Shown here piece after piece: positions 8,173 through 16,354 of a stretch of 64,000 nt of DNA; the first letter of the stretch is position 1; the number at the start of each line of letters is the position of its first letter. The stretch comes from Sandaracinus amylolyticus. Its GTDB lineage: Bacteria > Myxococcota_A > Polyangia > Polyangiales > Sandaracinaceae. The position numbers and the translations under genes were made by a program. A model generated the notes under the pieces. That model was not told the DNA's origin. It ran no database searches and worked only from the letters and a program-made list of their open reading frames with translations. The stretch spans positions 5,208,001-5,272,000 of the forward strand of contig NZ_CP070225.1 of assembly GCF_021631985.1 (NCBI RefSeq), read 5' to 3'.

Positions 8173-9155
8173 CGCGTTCGCTGCGCGCGCTCTCGTTCGT
8201 GCTGCTCGTGTCGCTCGTCCTGCTGGTCTCGCAGGAGGTCGCGCGCGCGAACTTCCCGGCGTACGTGCACGTCGTGCGCGACGGCGAGACCCTCGCGTCG
8301 ATCGCCCAGCGCTACTACGGCGATCCGCGGCGCGAGAGCGTGCTGGTCGCGGAGAACGGGCTCACGACGCAGGGCGGCAGCGCGATCGTGGTCGGGCTGC
8401 GGCTCGTGGTGCCGACGGTGAACTACCACCGCGTGCGCGCCGGCGAGACCTGGGCGCAGATCGCGGACAGGCACTACGGCGACGCGCGGCGCGCGTACGC
8501 GATCGTCGAGGCGAACCCCGCGGTCGAAGGCTCGCAGCCGCCCGAGGGCGCCGAGCTGCTCATCCCCTACCCGCTGCGCCACGTCGCGGATCAGCGCGAC
8601 ACGCTGAACCACGTCGCGCAGACGTACTACGGCACCACCGACGGCTCGCGCACGCTGCGTCGCTTCAACTCGCTGCGCACGCTGCGCCTCTCGCGCGGTC
8701 AGGTGATCCTCGTGCCGCTGCCCGATCTCGTCCTCTCGGAGGAGGGTCGCCGCATCGTCGCGGAGCGCACCGGCGTGACGCCGAACGACGGCGAAGTGCG
8801 TGACCGCCAGGCGCTGATCGGCGAGCAGCTGCCGACGCTCCAGGAGCAGGTGCGCGTCGGTCGCTATACCGAGGCGGTCTCGCTCGGCAATCGACTGCTC
8901 GGCGCGGGCGAGCTCACGGGGAACCAGGTCGTCACGATCCAGCGCACGCTCGCGATCGCGTACGTGGCGCTCTCGCGCGAGGATCTCGCGGTCGAGGCGT
9001 TCCGCGAGGCGCTCGAGCGGCAGCCGGACCTCGAGCTCGACTCGCGTCGCACCTCGCCGACCGTGATGCGCGCGTTCGATCAGGCGCGCGCCCAGCGCGA
9101 CGCGGCGGGCGACGGCGGCGCGAGCGCGGCGGACGCCGGCACCGCGGCGCCCTGA
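8169..9155 (+). CDS. Exported LysM-repeat protein
   Basis: This 328-residue protein has an N-terminal signal sequence (about residues 5-27). Three LysM-type modules follow, each beginning with a HVVRDGETLASIA-like motif, at about residues 35-80, 88-135 and 140-185. The third is divergent. LysM domains bind N-acetylglucosamine-containing polymers such as peptidoglycan. The C-terminal part is helical and TPR-like (EDLAVEAFREALERQPDLEL), ending in an Ala/Asp/Gly-rich tail. Its start is embedded in the kinase stop, suggesting the kinase and this wall-binding protein act together. The partner is inferred from coupling only. It converges on lgt with a 4-base gap. Confidence 0.85.
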   Translation: MTRSLRALSFVLLVSLVLLVSQEVARANFPAYVHVVRDGETLASIAQRYYGDPRRESVLVAENGLTTQGGSAIVVGLRLVVPTVNYHRVRAGETWAQIADRHYGDARRAYAIVEANPAVEGSQPPEGAELLIPYPLRHVADQRDTLNHVAQTYYGTTDGSRTLRRFNSLRTLRLSRGQVILVPLPDLVLSEEGRRIVAERTGVTPNDGEVRDRQALIGEQLPTLQEQVRVGRYTEAVSLGNRLLGAGELTGNQVVTIQRTLAIAYVALSREDLAVEAFREALERQPDLELDSRRTSPTVMRAFDQARAQRDAAGDGGASAADAGTAAP

Positions 9156-9159
9156 GCGA

Positions 9160-10173
9160 TCAGCGCTTCGCGCTCTTCTTCTTCTTCGCGCCGCTCTTCT
9201 TCGCCTCGGGCGCAGGGACGGCCTCGAGCTCCTCGCTCGGCGCGCTCTCGCGCGCGGGCTTGCTCGGGGTCGCATAGGTCTCGGGCGCGCCGAGGCGCAT
9301 CACCGACACGGGCGACTGCTGCTGCGCCTTCTTGCCCTGCTGGTAGAAGAACGCGGCGATCGGCACCAGCGCGAGCGACACGAGCTGCGAGGTCGAGAAG
9401 CCGAACGCGAAGCCGCGCTCCGGGTCGTCACGCACGTACTCGATCGCGAAGCGCCACACGCCGTAGAACATCGTGAGCGCGAGCAGCACCTCGCCGCGGA
9501 ACGAGCGACGGCGCCACATGAAGAGCGTCACGCCGAGCAGCACGAAGCCCGCGAGGGACTCGTAGATCTGCGTCGGGTGCACCGGGAACGAGTGCGCCGC
9601 GTCGTGCGCGAGATCGTACTGCGCGACGTGATGCGCCCACGCGGGCGAGCCGTTGCCGTCGGCCCAGTGCGGGAAGGTGCCGAGCGAGCGCAGCCACGAG
9701 GGCGCGTCGTCCTCGAGGCGCGCGCCGTAGTCGCAGCCGTAGAGGTAACAGCCGATGCGCGTGAGCGCGAGACCGAGCGCGAGCGTGGGCGCGGCGACGT
9801 CGGCGAACGCGAGCAGCGACCTCTTCTGCGAGCGCAGATAGAAGAGCGCGCCGAAGAACCCGCCGAGGAAGCCGCCGTACGCGACGAGCCCACCGCCGCG
9901 CAGGTTCACGAGATCCTGGATCGACTCGAATTCGTCGGGATTCGTGAGGATGTAGAGCGCACGCGCGCCGACGATCGCCGAGACCGCGGTGATGATGAAC
10001 GTGTTCGCCAGCGTCTCGCGCTCGAAGCCCTCGCGCTCGCCCAGCCACATGATCACGTACCAGGCGACGATCATCGAGGTCCCGAGCATCACGCCGTACG
10101 AGTAGATCGGCAGAGCCCCCCAGGGCGTCGGGATCTCGAACAGGATCGGATGCATCGAGGGGCGACTCTTCAT
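9160..10173 (-). CDS. lgt: Prolipoprotein diacylglyceryl transferase with Lys-rich C-terminal extension
   Basis: Lgt transfers diacylglycerol from phosphatidylglycerol to the lipobox cysteine of preprolipoproteins in the inner membrane, the first step of lipoprotein maturation. Family motifs seen: MHPILFEIPTPWGALPIYSYG near the N-terminus, NLRGGGLVAYGGFLGG, RIGCYLYGCDYG, HPTQIYES, and a late WRFAIEYVRDDPERG. About seven membrane segments. At 337 residues it is longer than usual because of about 60 extra C-terminal residues rich in Ala, Glu and Lys, ending KKSGAKKKKSAKR. Two starts are possible: 10173 (MKSRPSMHP) or 10155 (MHPIL), neither with a clear ribosome site. The abundance of lipoprotein genes nearby fits this function. 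Confidence 0.93.
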   Translation of the reverse strand: MKSRPSMHPILFEIPTPWGALPIYSYGVMLGTSMIVAWYVIMWLGEREGFERETLANTFIITAVSAIVGARALYILTNPDEFESIQDLVNLRGGGLVAYGGFLGGFFGALFYLRSQKRSLLAFADVAAPTLALGLALTRIGCYLYGCDYGARLEDDAPSWLRSLGTFPHWADGNGSPAWAHHVAQYDLAHDAAHSFPVHPTQIYESLAGFVLLGVTLFMWRRRSFRGEVLLALTMFYGVWRFAIEYVRDDPERGFAFGFSTSQLVSLALVPIAAFFYQQGKKAQQQSPVSVMRLGAPETYATPSKPARESAPSEELEAVPAPEAKKSGAKKKKSAKR

Positions 10174-10190
10174 CGCGTGTGACGGGATCG

Positions 10191-11147
10191 TCAAGCTGTA
10201 CGACCCGGCAGGCGTGCCACGGCGCGCACGCAGGTCACGAGCGCCCGCAGCTTGGGCTCGTTCCGCGCGGTGTGCGGGTAGTAGAGGTAGAGCCCGTCGA
10301 GCTCGACCGAGAACGCGTCGAGCACGGTCACCAGGCGCTTCTCGGTGATGGCGCGCGCGGCCTCGGGCTCGGCGACGTACGCGAGGCCCATGCCCTCTTC
10401 GGCGGCGGCGAGGAACAGCTCGACGTCGTCGGAGATCGTCGGGCCGCGCACACTCACCTCGAGCGCGCGACCGCGCTCGCGCAGCGCCCAGCGATGCTCG
10501 CCGCCGTCGGCACGACGCCACGTGAGGCACGCGTGCTCGACGAGCTCGCGCGGGTGCGAAGGCCGACCGCGCGCCGCGAGGTAGCGCGGCGATGCGACGA
10601 CGACCATGCGCAGCCGACCGCTGAGCTGCACGCGCGTCATGTCCGCCTGCAGCGCACGCTTGGGGCGCACCCCCGCGTCGAACCCTTCGCGCACGATGTC
10701 GACGCTCGCGTCGTCGACCACGACCTCGGTGCGCACCGCGGGGAAGCGCCGCGCGTACTCGGCGAGCACGGGCAGCAAGCCGACGCGGCACGCGATGCGC
10801 GGAACGCTCAGCCGCAGCACGCCCGCGGGCGCGTCACTGCCGCGCTGCGCCGTCGCGAGCGCGGTCTGTGCGGTCGCGAGCGCCGGCCCCGCGTCGCGCA
10901 AGAGGCGCTCGCCCGCGGGCGTGACGTTCACGCTGCGCGTGGTGCGCACCAGCAGCGCGACGCCGAGCTCCTGCTCGAGTCGTGCGATCGCCTGGCTCGT
11001 CGCGGAGGGCGACATGCCGAGCGCACGCGCGGCGGCGCTGAAGCTGCGGCGTCGCGCGACCTCCACGAACACCGGGAGCTGCACGAGGCCCGGCGCACGG
11101 ATTGTTTCGTCGTGCTTCAGAGTGTCATCCCGATTCTTCGCATTCAC
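10191..11147 (-). CDS. LysR-family transcriptional regulator
   Basis: This 318-residue protein has an N-terminal winged helix-turn-helix (VFVEVARRRSFSAAARALGMSPSATSQAIARLEQELGVALLVRTTRSVNVTPAG) and a LysR effector-binding domain (about residues 105-318). It is divergent from an SDR gene only 30 bases away, the classic arrangement in which a LysR regulator controls its neighbour and itself. The effector is unknown. The GTG at 11147 gives a 20-residue N-terminal extension. A GTG ending at 11084 (VQLPVF) would give a more typical length and a 93-base promoter region, so the start is uncertain. Confidence 0.9.
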   Translation of the reverse strand: MNAKNRDDTLKHDETIRAPGLVQLPVFVEVARRRSFSAAARALGMSPSATSQAIARLEQELGVALLVRTTRSVNVTPAGERLLRDAGPALATAQTALATAQRGSDAPAGVLRLSVPRIACRVGLLPVLAEYARRFPAVRTEVVVDDASVDIVREGFDAGVRPKRALQADMTRVQLSGRLRMVVVASPRYLAARGRPSHPRELVEHACLTWRRADGGEHRWALRERGRALEVSVRGPTISDDVELFLAAAEEGMGLAYVAEPEAARAITEKRLVTVLDAFSVELDGLYLYYPHTARNEPKLRALVTCVRAVARLPGRTA

Positions 11148-11177
11148 GCCTTCACGGTAGCGCACCACGTTCGCGGC

Positions 11178-11966
11178 ATGACCAACAACGGTGAGCAGAA
11201 GGTCGCGTTGATCACGGGCGCGAGCTCCGGGCTGGGGCGCGCGATCGCGGAGCGGCTCGGGACGTCGGGGTGGATCGTCGGGCTCGTCGCGCGCAGACGC
11301 GATCGGCTCGAGGCGCTGGCGCGCGAGATCGAGGCGCGCGGTGGGCGTGCCCACGCGATCGCGGGTGACCTGCGGGAGAGCGCGTTCGCGGCCGAGGTGA
11401 TCGAGTCGCTGGTGGCGCGCACCGGGAGGCTGGACCTCTTGGTGAACAACGCAGGCGCGCCGACGCCGGCGAGCGATCGGGGCACGTGGGAGGTGGCGAG
11501 CGACGACGCGTTCGACGATGCGTTCGCGCTCAACGTGCGCTCGATCTACCGGCTCTCGCACGACGCGCTGCCGCACCTGCGCGCGACGCGCGGCTCGATC
11601 GTGAACGTCGGGTCGGCGGGGGTCGCGGCGAACCTGCCGATCGATCTCGTGTACCTCGCGAGCAAGGGCGCGGTGGAGGTGATGAGCCGCGGCATGGCGC
11701 GGAAGTGGGCGCCGCTCGGGGTGCGCGTGAACGTGGTGTCGCCGGGGATCGTGCCCACCGAGATCTTCCAGGCGGCGGGGCTCTCCGAGGACGCGGCGCG
11801 CACCGAGGTCGCGCGGGCGATCGGCACGCTGCAGCCCTTGCCGCGGCCGGGCCGGCCCGAGGACGTGGCGAGCGCGATCGTGTACCTCGCGTCCGACGCG
11901 GCAGCGTTCGTGACCGGCGCGGTGCTCGCGGTCGACGGCGGCATGGGCGTGGGAGGCGCGTCGTGA
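11178..11966 (+). CDS. Short-chain dehydrogenase/reductase (SDR)
   Basis: This 262-residue classical SDR carries the cofactor motif TGASSGLG (13-20), NNAG, and the catalytic YLASK (Tyr159, Lys163) with an upstream Ser, plus the C-terminal VDGGMGVGG signature of FabG-like enzymes. It would reduce a carbonyl or oxidise an alcohol with NAD(P)(H). An Arg pair after the first strand (VARRRDR) suggests a preference for NADP(H). It is divergent from a LysR regulator, its probable controller. Its stop overlaps the next start as GTGA, so the SnoaL-like lipoprotein is co-translated. The substrate is not inferable. Confidence 0.9.
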   Translation: MTNNGEQKVALITGASSGLGRAIAERLGTSGWIVGLVARRRDRLEALAREIEARGGRAHAIAGDLRESAFAAEVIESLVARTGRLDLLVNNAGAPTPASDRGTWEVASDDAFDDAFALNVRSIYRLSHDALPHLRATRGSIVNVGSAGVAANLPIDLVYLASKGAVEVMSRGMARKWAPLGVRVNVVSPGIVPTEIFQAAGLSEDAARTEVARAIGTLQPLPRPGRPEDVASAIVYLASDAAAFVTGAVLAVDGGMGVGGAS

Positions 11967-12508
11967 GAGCGCTCGTGGCGCTGCTCGGTGTGCTCGCCGG
12001 ATGTGCGGGCACGACGACGAGGCCCGACGCGCTGGACCGGCTCGCGATCCGCGAGGTGCTCGATCGCGCGAGCGACGCGATCAACCACCACGAGTGGGAC
12101 CGCCTCGAGACGACGTTCGCGTCGCAGATCGTGTGGGAGCGACGCTCGGCCGATGCCTGGCGGCTCGAAGGACGCGACGCGATCCGCGCGTTCCTCACCG
12201 GCAACGCCGAGCACATCGAGGTCCTGCTCTACGCGGTGTCGGCCACGTCGATCGAGCTCCACGACGACACGCACGCGACCGCGCGCTCCACGATGAGCGA
12301 GCACATCCGCGTGCTCGAGACCGGCGCGACGGTGCACGTGGTGGGCACGTACACCGACGAGCTGGTGCGCGAGGACGGCGAGTGGCGCATCGCGCACCGG
12401 ACGTTCGTGCCGCGCTACGAGGAGGACGGGCCACCGCCCGCGCGCCTCTGGTCGAACGGCGCGCCCGCGCGCTCGGCGCTCGACGGGATCGTGGGATCGA
12501 CGGAATAG
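11963..12508 (+). CDS. SnoaL/NTF2-like lipoprotein
   Basis: This 181-residue protein begins with a GTG embedded in the SDR stop. A short signal peptide ends in a lipobox (GVLAGC, Cys 14). Residues 25-150 fit the SnoaL/NTF2-like cone fold: LAIREVLDRASDAINHHEWDRLETTF followed by WERR, a hydrophobic beta sheet, and GEWRIAHRTFVPRYE near the end. This fold is used by small isomerases, hydratases and binding proteins. Catalytic residues cannot be assigned. Coupling with an SDR is common in polyketide-like and steroid-modifying pathways, but a lipid anchor is unusual for such an enzyme. Confidence 0.78.
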   Translation: MRALVALLGVLAGCAGTTTRPDALDRLAIREVLDRASDAINHHEWDRLETTFASQIVWERRSADAWRLEGRDAIRAFLTGNAEHIEVLLYAVSATSIELHDDTHATARSTMSEHIRVLETGATVHVVGTYTDELVREDGEWRIAHRTFVPRYEEDGPPPARLWSNGAPARSALDGIVGSTE

Positions 12509-12532
12509 CGATGCGTGTCAGGCTCGCGCGCG

Positions 12533-14449
12533 ATGACGATCGACGTCGAAGCCGAGCTCGATCGGCTCGCGCGCGCGCTGCACGCCGAGCGGCTCGGGGC
12601 CCGCGCCCGCTTCCGCGAGGAGCGCCGGATGCTCACGCTCGCGCAGCGCGTGGAGCGCGGCCTCGCGCTGCGCGATCTCGCGGTGACCGACACCGACGCA
12701 GCGCCGGGTGGTCGCACGATCCTGTGGATCGCGCCGCGCGAGAGCGGGATGCGCGATCTGCGGATCGGCCAGGGCGATCCGGTGCTGCTCTGGCAGGACG
12801 ATCCCGAGGGGCCCGACGTGGTGCGCGCGATCGTGTCGCGACGGCGCAGCGATGCGCTCTCGGTCGCGATCGACGGCGAGGTGCCGGAGTGGCTGTGGAC
12901 CGAGGGGTTCCGACTCGATCGCGAGGCGCCCGAGGTCACGTTCGATCGCGGCGCGCGCGCGATCGAGCGCGCGAAGCAGGCGAAGAAGGGCAGCGACGAG
13001 GCGAGGTCGGTCGCGACGCTGCTCGGGGCGCGCGCCCCGGACTTCGATGCGAAGTCGTTGGACCTCAAAGCATTCGACCAGGCGCTCGAGGACGATCAGC
13101 GCGTGGCGGTGCAGCGCGCGCTCGCGGCGCGGGATCTCTCGCTGGTCCTCGGGCCGCCGGGCACCGGCAAGACGCGCACGCTGACCGAGCTCGTGCGTCA
13201 GGCGGTCGCGCGCGGCGAGCGCGTGCTCGTGACCGCGGCGAGCCACACCGCGGTCGACAACCTCGCGGAGCGGCTCGTCGATGCGGGCGAGAACGTGGTG
13301 CGCATCGGGCATCCGGCGCGCGTCTCGCCGGCGATGGAGGAGCGCACGCTCGACGCGCTGCTCGAGAAGACCGACGCGTGGAAGCTCGCGCGGCGATGGA
13401 CGCGCGACGCCGAGGATCTCCGTCGCCGCACGCTGAACCGCACCCAGCGCGGCACGCTGCGCGGCGAGGAGAAGCGCGCCGCGTGGACCGAGGTGCGCCA
13501 GCTGATGCGCGACGCGCGCGAGTACCTGAAGGACGCGCAGCGCACGATCCTCTCTCGGGCGCGGGTGATCGCGGCGACGGCGGCGGGCGCGGACGCGTGG
13601 CTCCTCGAGAACGAGGCGTTCGATCGCGTGGTGCTCGACGAGGCGACGCAGGCCCCCGATCCGATCGCGCTCGTCGCGCTGCTGCGTGCGCCCAAGGCGA
13701 CGCTCGCGGGCGATCCGCACCAGCTGCCGCCGACGGTGATCGCACGCGAGGCGCTCGAGCTCGGGCTCGGCACGACGTTCTTCGAGCGCCTCGCCGCAGC
13801 GCAGCACGACGCGCGCGTGGTGACGACGCTGCGCGTCCAGCACCGCATGCACGAGGCGCTCATGGCGTTCCCCAACGAGGCGACGTACGGCGGCGTGCTG
13901 ATCGCGGCCGAGGACGTGCGCACCGCGCGGCTCGAAGAGCTCCCGGGCATCGAGCCCGACGCCTCGCGTGAAGGTCCGTTCGTGCTGATCGACACCGCGG
14001 GGCGCGGCTGGGAAGAGGTGCGCGAGGCCGACGATCCGAGCACGCGCAATCCCGGCAACGCGGAGCGCATCGCCGAGGAGGTGCGGCGGCTCGTCGCGCG
14101 CGGCGTGTCGCCGAGCGACGTCGGTGTGATCACGCCGTACCACGCGCAGGTGCGGCTCTTGCGCGACGCGCTCGAGCCCGAGCTCGCAGCCGGGCTCGAG
14201 ATCGCGACGGTCGACAGCTTCCAGGGGCGCGAGAAGCTCGCGATCGTCGTCGATCTCGTCCGCAGCAACGACGAGGCGCAGCTCGGTTTCCTCGAGGACG
14301 TGCGGCGTACCAACGTCGCGATCACGCGCGCGCGCCGGTTCCTGCTGGTGCTCGGCGATGCGGCGACGCTCGCACGACATCCGTACTACGCAGCGCTGGT
14401 GCGACACGCCGAGGACACCGGCGCGTGGCTCAGCGCGTGGAGCGAGTGA
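12533..14449 (+). CDS. Superfamily I DNA/RNA helicase, UPF1/IGHMBP2-like
   Basis: This protein has 638 residues. An N-terminal region (1-170) with a beta-barrel-like insert precedes the SF1B helicase core. Motif I is GPPGTGKT near residue 204, with VTAASHTAVDNLAERL for motif Ia. Motif II is the variant DEAT (VVLDEATQAPD), with GDPHQLPPTV for motif III, VDSFQGREK for motif V and NVAITRARRFLLVLGD for motif VI. These are the hallmarks of UPF1-like 5'-3' helicases such as IGHMBP2/SMUBP-2, which unwind RNA or DNA with ATP. The ATG at 12533 was chosen; an in-frame GTG lies at 12515. It stands 24 bases after the lipoprotein gene and could be in the same operon. Confidence 0.9.
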   Translation: MTIDVEAELDRLARALHAERLGARARFREERRMLTLAQRVERGLALRDLAVTDTDAAPGGRTILWIAPRESGMRDLRIGQGDPVLLWQDDPEGPDVVRAIVSRRRSDALSVAIDGEVPEWLWTEGFRLDREAPEVTFDRGARAIERAKQAKKGSDEARSVATLLGARAPDFDAKSLDLKAFDQALEDDQRVAVQRALAARDLSLVLGPPGTGKTRTLTELVRQAVARGERVLVTAASHTAVDNLAERLVDAGENVVRIGHPARVSPAMEERTLDALLEKTDAWKLARRWTRDAEDLRRRTLNRTQRGTLRGEEKRAAWTEVRQLMRDAREYLKDAQRTILSRARVIAATAAGADAWLLENEAFDRVVLDEATQAPDPIALVALLRAPKATLAGDPHQLPPTVIAREALELGLGTTFFERLAAAQHDARVVTTLRVQHRMHEALMAFPNEATYGGVLIAAEDVRTARLEELPGIEPDASREGPFVLIDTAGRGWEEVREADDPSTRNPGNAERIAEEVRRLVARGVSPSDVGVITPYHAQVRLLRDALEPELAAGLEIATVDSFQGREKLAIVVDLVRSNDEAQLGFLEDVRRTNVAITRARRFLLVLGDAATLARHPYYAALVRHAEDTGAWLSAWSE

Positions 14450-14453
14450 TCGA

Positions 14454-14801
14454 TCAGAGCGCCGCGGGGTCGCTCGTCGTCGCGACGAGCGACTCGCGGA
14501 TCGTCCCCTCGACCTCGACGCAGACCTCGAAGGGCGCGGGATACACGACGCGCGCGCTCACGTCGTCGAGCGCGACCCCGGGCACGTCGCGCACCGCGTG
14601 CCGCGCGGCTTCGCGCACGTCGAGCTCGCGCACCGGCAGCCCGCCGAGGTGGAACGAGCAGTCGCGCCCCACCGCGAGCGCGGCGCGCCCCGATGGCGGC
14701 TCGGGCACGAAGCTCGGCGCGACGGTGATCGACGCGACGGCCCCGTAACAACCGGAGAGCCCGACGAGCGCGAGCGAGACGAGCGAGAGACGAGCGAGCA
14801 T
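14454..14801 (-). CDS. Small lipoprotein of unknown function
   Basis: This 115-residue protein has a signal peptide and lipobox (VGLSGC, Cys 18). The mature part has two more Cys residues and beta-strand character (VGRDCSFHLGGLPVRELDVREAARHAV). Function is not recognised. The start is set by a strong ribosome site: GGAGG lies seven bases upstream of the ATG ending at 14801, and the open frame upstream of it encodes nothing signal-like. The gene converges on the helicase gene with a 4-base gap. Confidence 0.72.
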   Translation of the reverse strand: MLARLSLVSLALVGLSGCYGAVASITVAPSFVPEPPSGRAALAVGRDCSFHLGGLPVRELDVREAARHAVRDVPGVALDDVSARVVYPAPFEVCVEVEGTIRESLVATTSDPAAL

Positions 14802-14860
14802 CGACAATCCTCCTGCCGACTCGTCTATCGCGGCCACGCGGGCGCGCCGCTCAATCGCGC

Positions 14861-16345
14861 TCAATCCTCGGGCGCGAGGAGCGCGAGAGGGCCGCGGAGC
14901 CGATAGCCGCGCGCCGCGCGCTCGAGATGCTCACCGAGACCGGCGCGACGCAGCGTCGAGATCGCGACGTGCAATCGATGCGTCGCGGAGCGCGGCACGA
15001 GGCGCTCGCCGGGCCACGCGGCCGCGACGAGCTCGTCGTCGCCGACGTCGCGCTCGTCGGCCCAGCCGAGCACGAGGCGCGCGAGGACGCGGCGCACGGC
15101 CGCGTGGCGCGCGACCGACACGCGATGGCCGCGCACCGAGAACGACGATCCGTCGGGCTCGACCGCGAGCGCCGCGTCGGGCTCGGCGGCGGCAGCGACC
15201 GCGCGGGCGAGCGAGACGCCTGCGAGCCGAGCGAAGATGCGCGCGTCGTCGGAGCACGCCGAGGCCGCATCGAGCAGCGCGCGTGCGCGCACCACGCGGA
15301 TCACGGCCTCGCTGCGCGCACCGCTCTGCGCGAGCGCGGTCGCGAGCTCGGCGTCGAGCGCGGCCGAGAGCACTCCGAGCGCGTCGGCGCGCTCGTGATC
15401 GCCGGTCGCAGCGATGCGTCCGAGCGCATCGGCGAGCGCGAGCTCGGCGCGCGCATGGAACCGCGGCCGGCGCGCGTCGAGCACCGCGAGGAGCGCACGC
15501 GACTGCGCCGCGAAGCGCTCGAGCCCCAGCGTCTCGCAGCGCCGCACCGCGGCGCGATGATGGCGCGCCGCGACGTCGTGCTGCCCGAGCTCGTGCAGCG
15601 CGAGCCCGAGGTAGCCCTCGAAGATTGCGACCACGCTCTCGCTCTCGACGCGCCGTCCGAGCCGGATCGCGAGCGCGAATCGCTCGGCCGCGCTCTCGAC
15701 GAGACCGAGATCGTGCTCGACGTTGCCGAGCATCCCGGCGAGCACCGCGATCTCGACCTCGCCTCGATAGGTGCTCGCCGCGCGCAGCGCGCGCTCGAAG
15801 AGCGCCCGAGCATCGAGCTTCTTCCCTTCGCGCAGCGCGTGCATCGCCGCGATCGCATCGACGGACGCGAGCAGGTCGGCCCGAGGCGGGCGGATGCGCG
15901 CGACGATGCGACGCGCGTCCTCGAGGGCCGACGATGCGCGGCCGGTCAGCAGCGCGAGCCGCGCGTCGACGAGCGAGGCGCGCGCTTCGAGCGCGGGATC
16001 GTGCGAAGCACGCGCAGCATCGCGGGCGTGCGCGACGTGCTGCTCGGCCTCGCCCACGCCGCCGCGCTCGAAGGCGACCTGTGCGAGCGCGAGCTCGAGC
16101 CGTGCCCTCGCGGACGCATCGTCGCTGGCCGCGAGGGCGCGGGCGAGCGCGTCGTGCACGTCGGCGCGAGCGCCCTCGACGTCGACCAGTCGCGCGAGCG
16201 CGAGCGCCGCCGACGGATCGTGAGGCGCGCGACGTGCGGCGCGGATCAGCGCGGGTCGCGCGCGCCGGATCGCACGCAGCGACGCACCGTCGAGCGCGTC
16301 GGCCCACGAGCGCGCTCGGTGCGCGATCGACTTCGTCGTGGGCAC
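14861..16345 (-). CDS. TPR-repeat protein with C-terminal winged-helix DNA-binding-like domain
   Basis: This 494-residue protein is mostly helical, with TPR-like pairs over about residues 45-380 (for example SAAERFALAIRLGRR and VAIFEGYLGLALHELGQHDVAARHHR). The last 90 residues read SFSVRGHRVSVARH, then DDELVAAAWPGERLVPRSATHRLHVAISTLRRAGL and a GYRL wing. This matches the OmpR/PhoB-type (Trans_reg_C) winged helix often found in actinobacterial and myxobacterial regulators. It is probably a transcription factor whose TPR part senses a protein partner. No receiver or ATPase domain is present. It lies 59 bases downstream of no obvious partner; the next minus-strand gene upstream is the peroxiredoxin fusion, 9 bases away. 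Confidence 0.75.
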   Translation of the reverse strand: MPTTKSIAHRARSWADALDGASLRAIRRARPALIRAARRAPHDPSAALALARLVDVEGARADVHDALARALAASDDASARARLELALAQVAFERGGVGEAEQHVAHARDAARASHDPALEARASLVDARLALLTGRASSALEDARRIVARIRPPRADLLASVDAIAAMHALREGKKLDARALFERALRAASTYRGEVEIAVLAGMLGNVEHDLGLVESAAERFALAIRLGRRVESESVVAIFEGYLGLALHELGQHDVAARHHRAAVRRCETLGLERFAAQSRALLAVLDARRPRFHARAELALADALGRIAATGDHERADALGVLSAALDAELATALAQSGARSEAVIRVVRARALLDAASACSDDARIFARLAGVSLARAVAAAAEPDAALAVEPDGSSFSVRGHRVSVARHAAVRRVLARLVLGWADERDVGDDELVAAAWPGERLVPRSATHRLHVAISTLRRAGLGEHLERAARGYRLRGPLALLAPED

Positions 16346-16354
16346 CCGCGGAGA

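Noticed and set aside
10191-11576. Extended LysR frame running through the SDR gene
   Set aside because: The extra N-terminus is antisense to the SDR coding sequence. The HTH starts after 11147.
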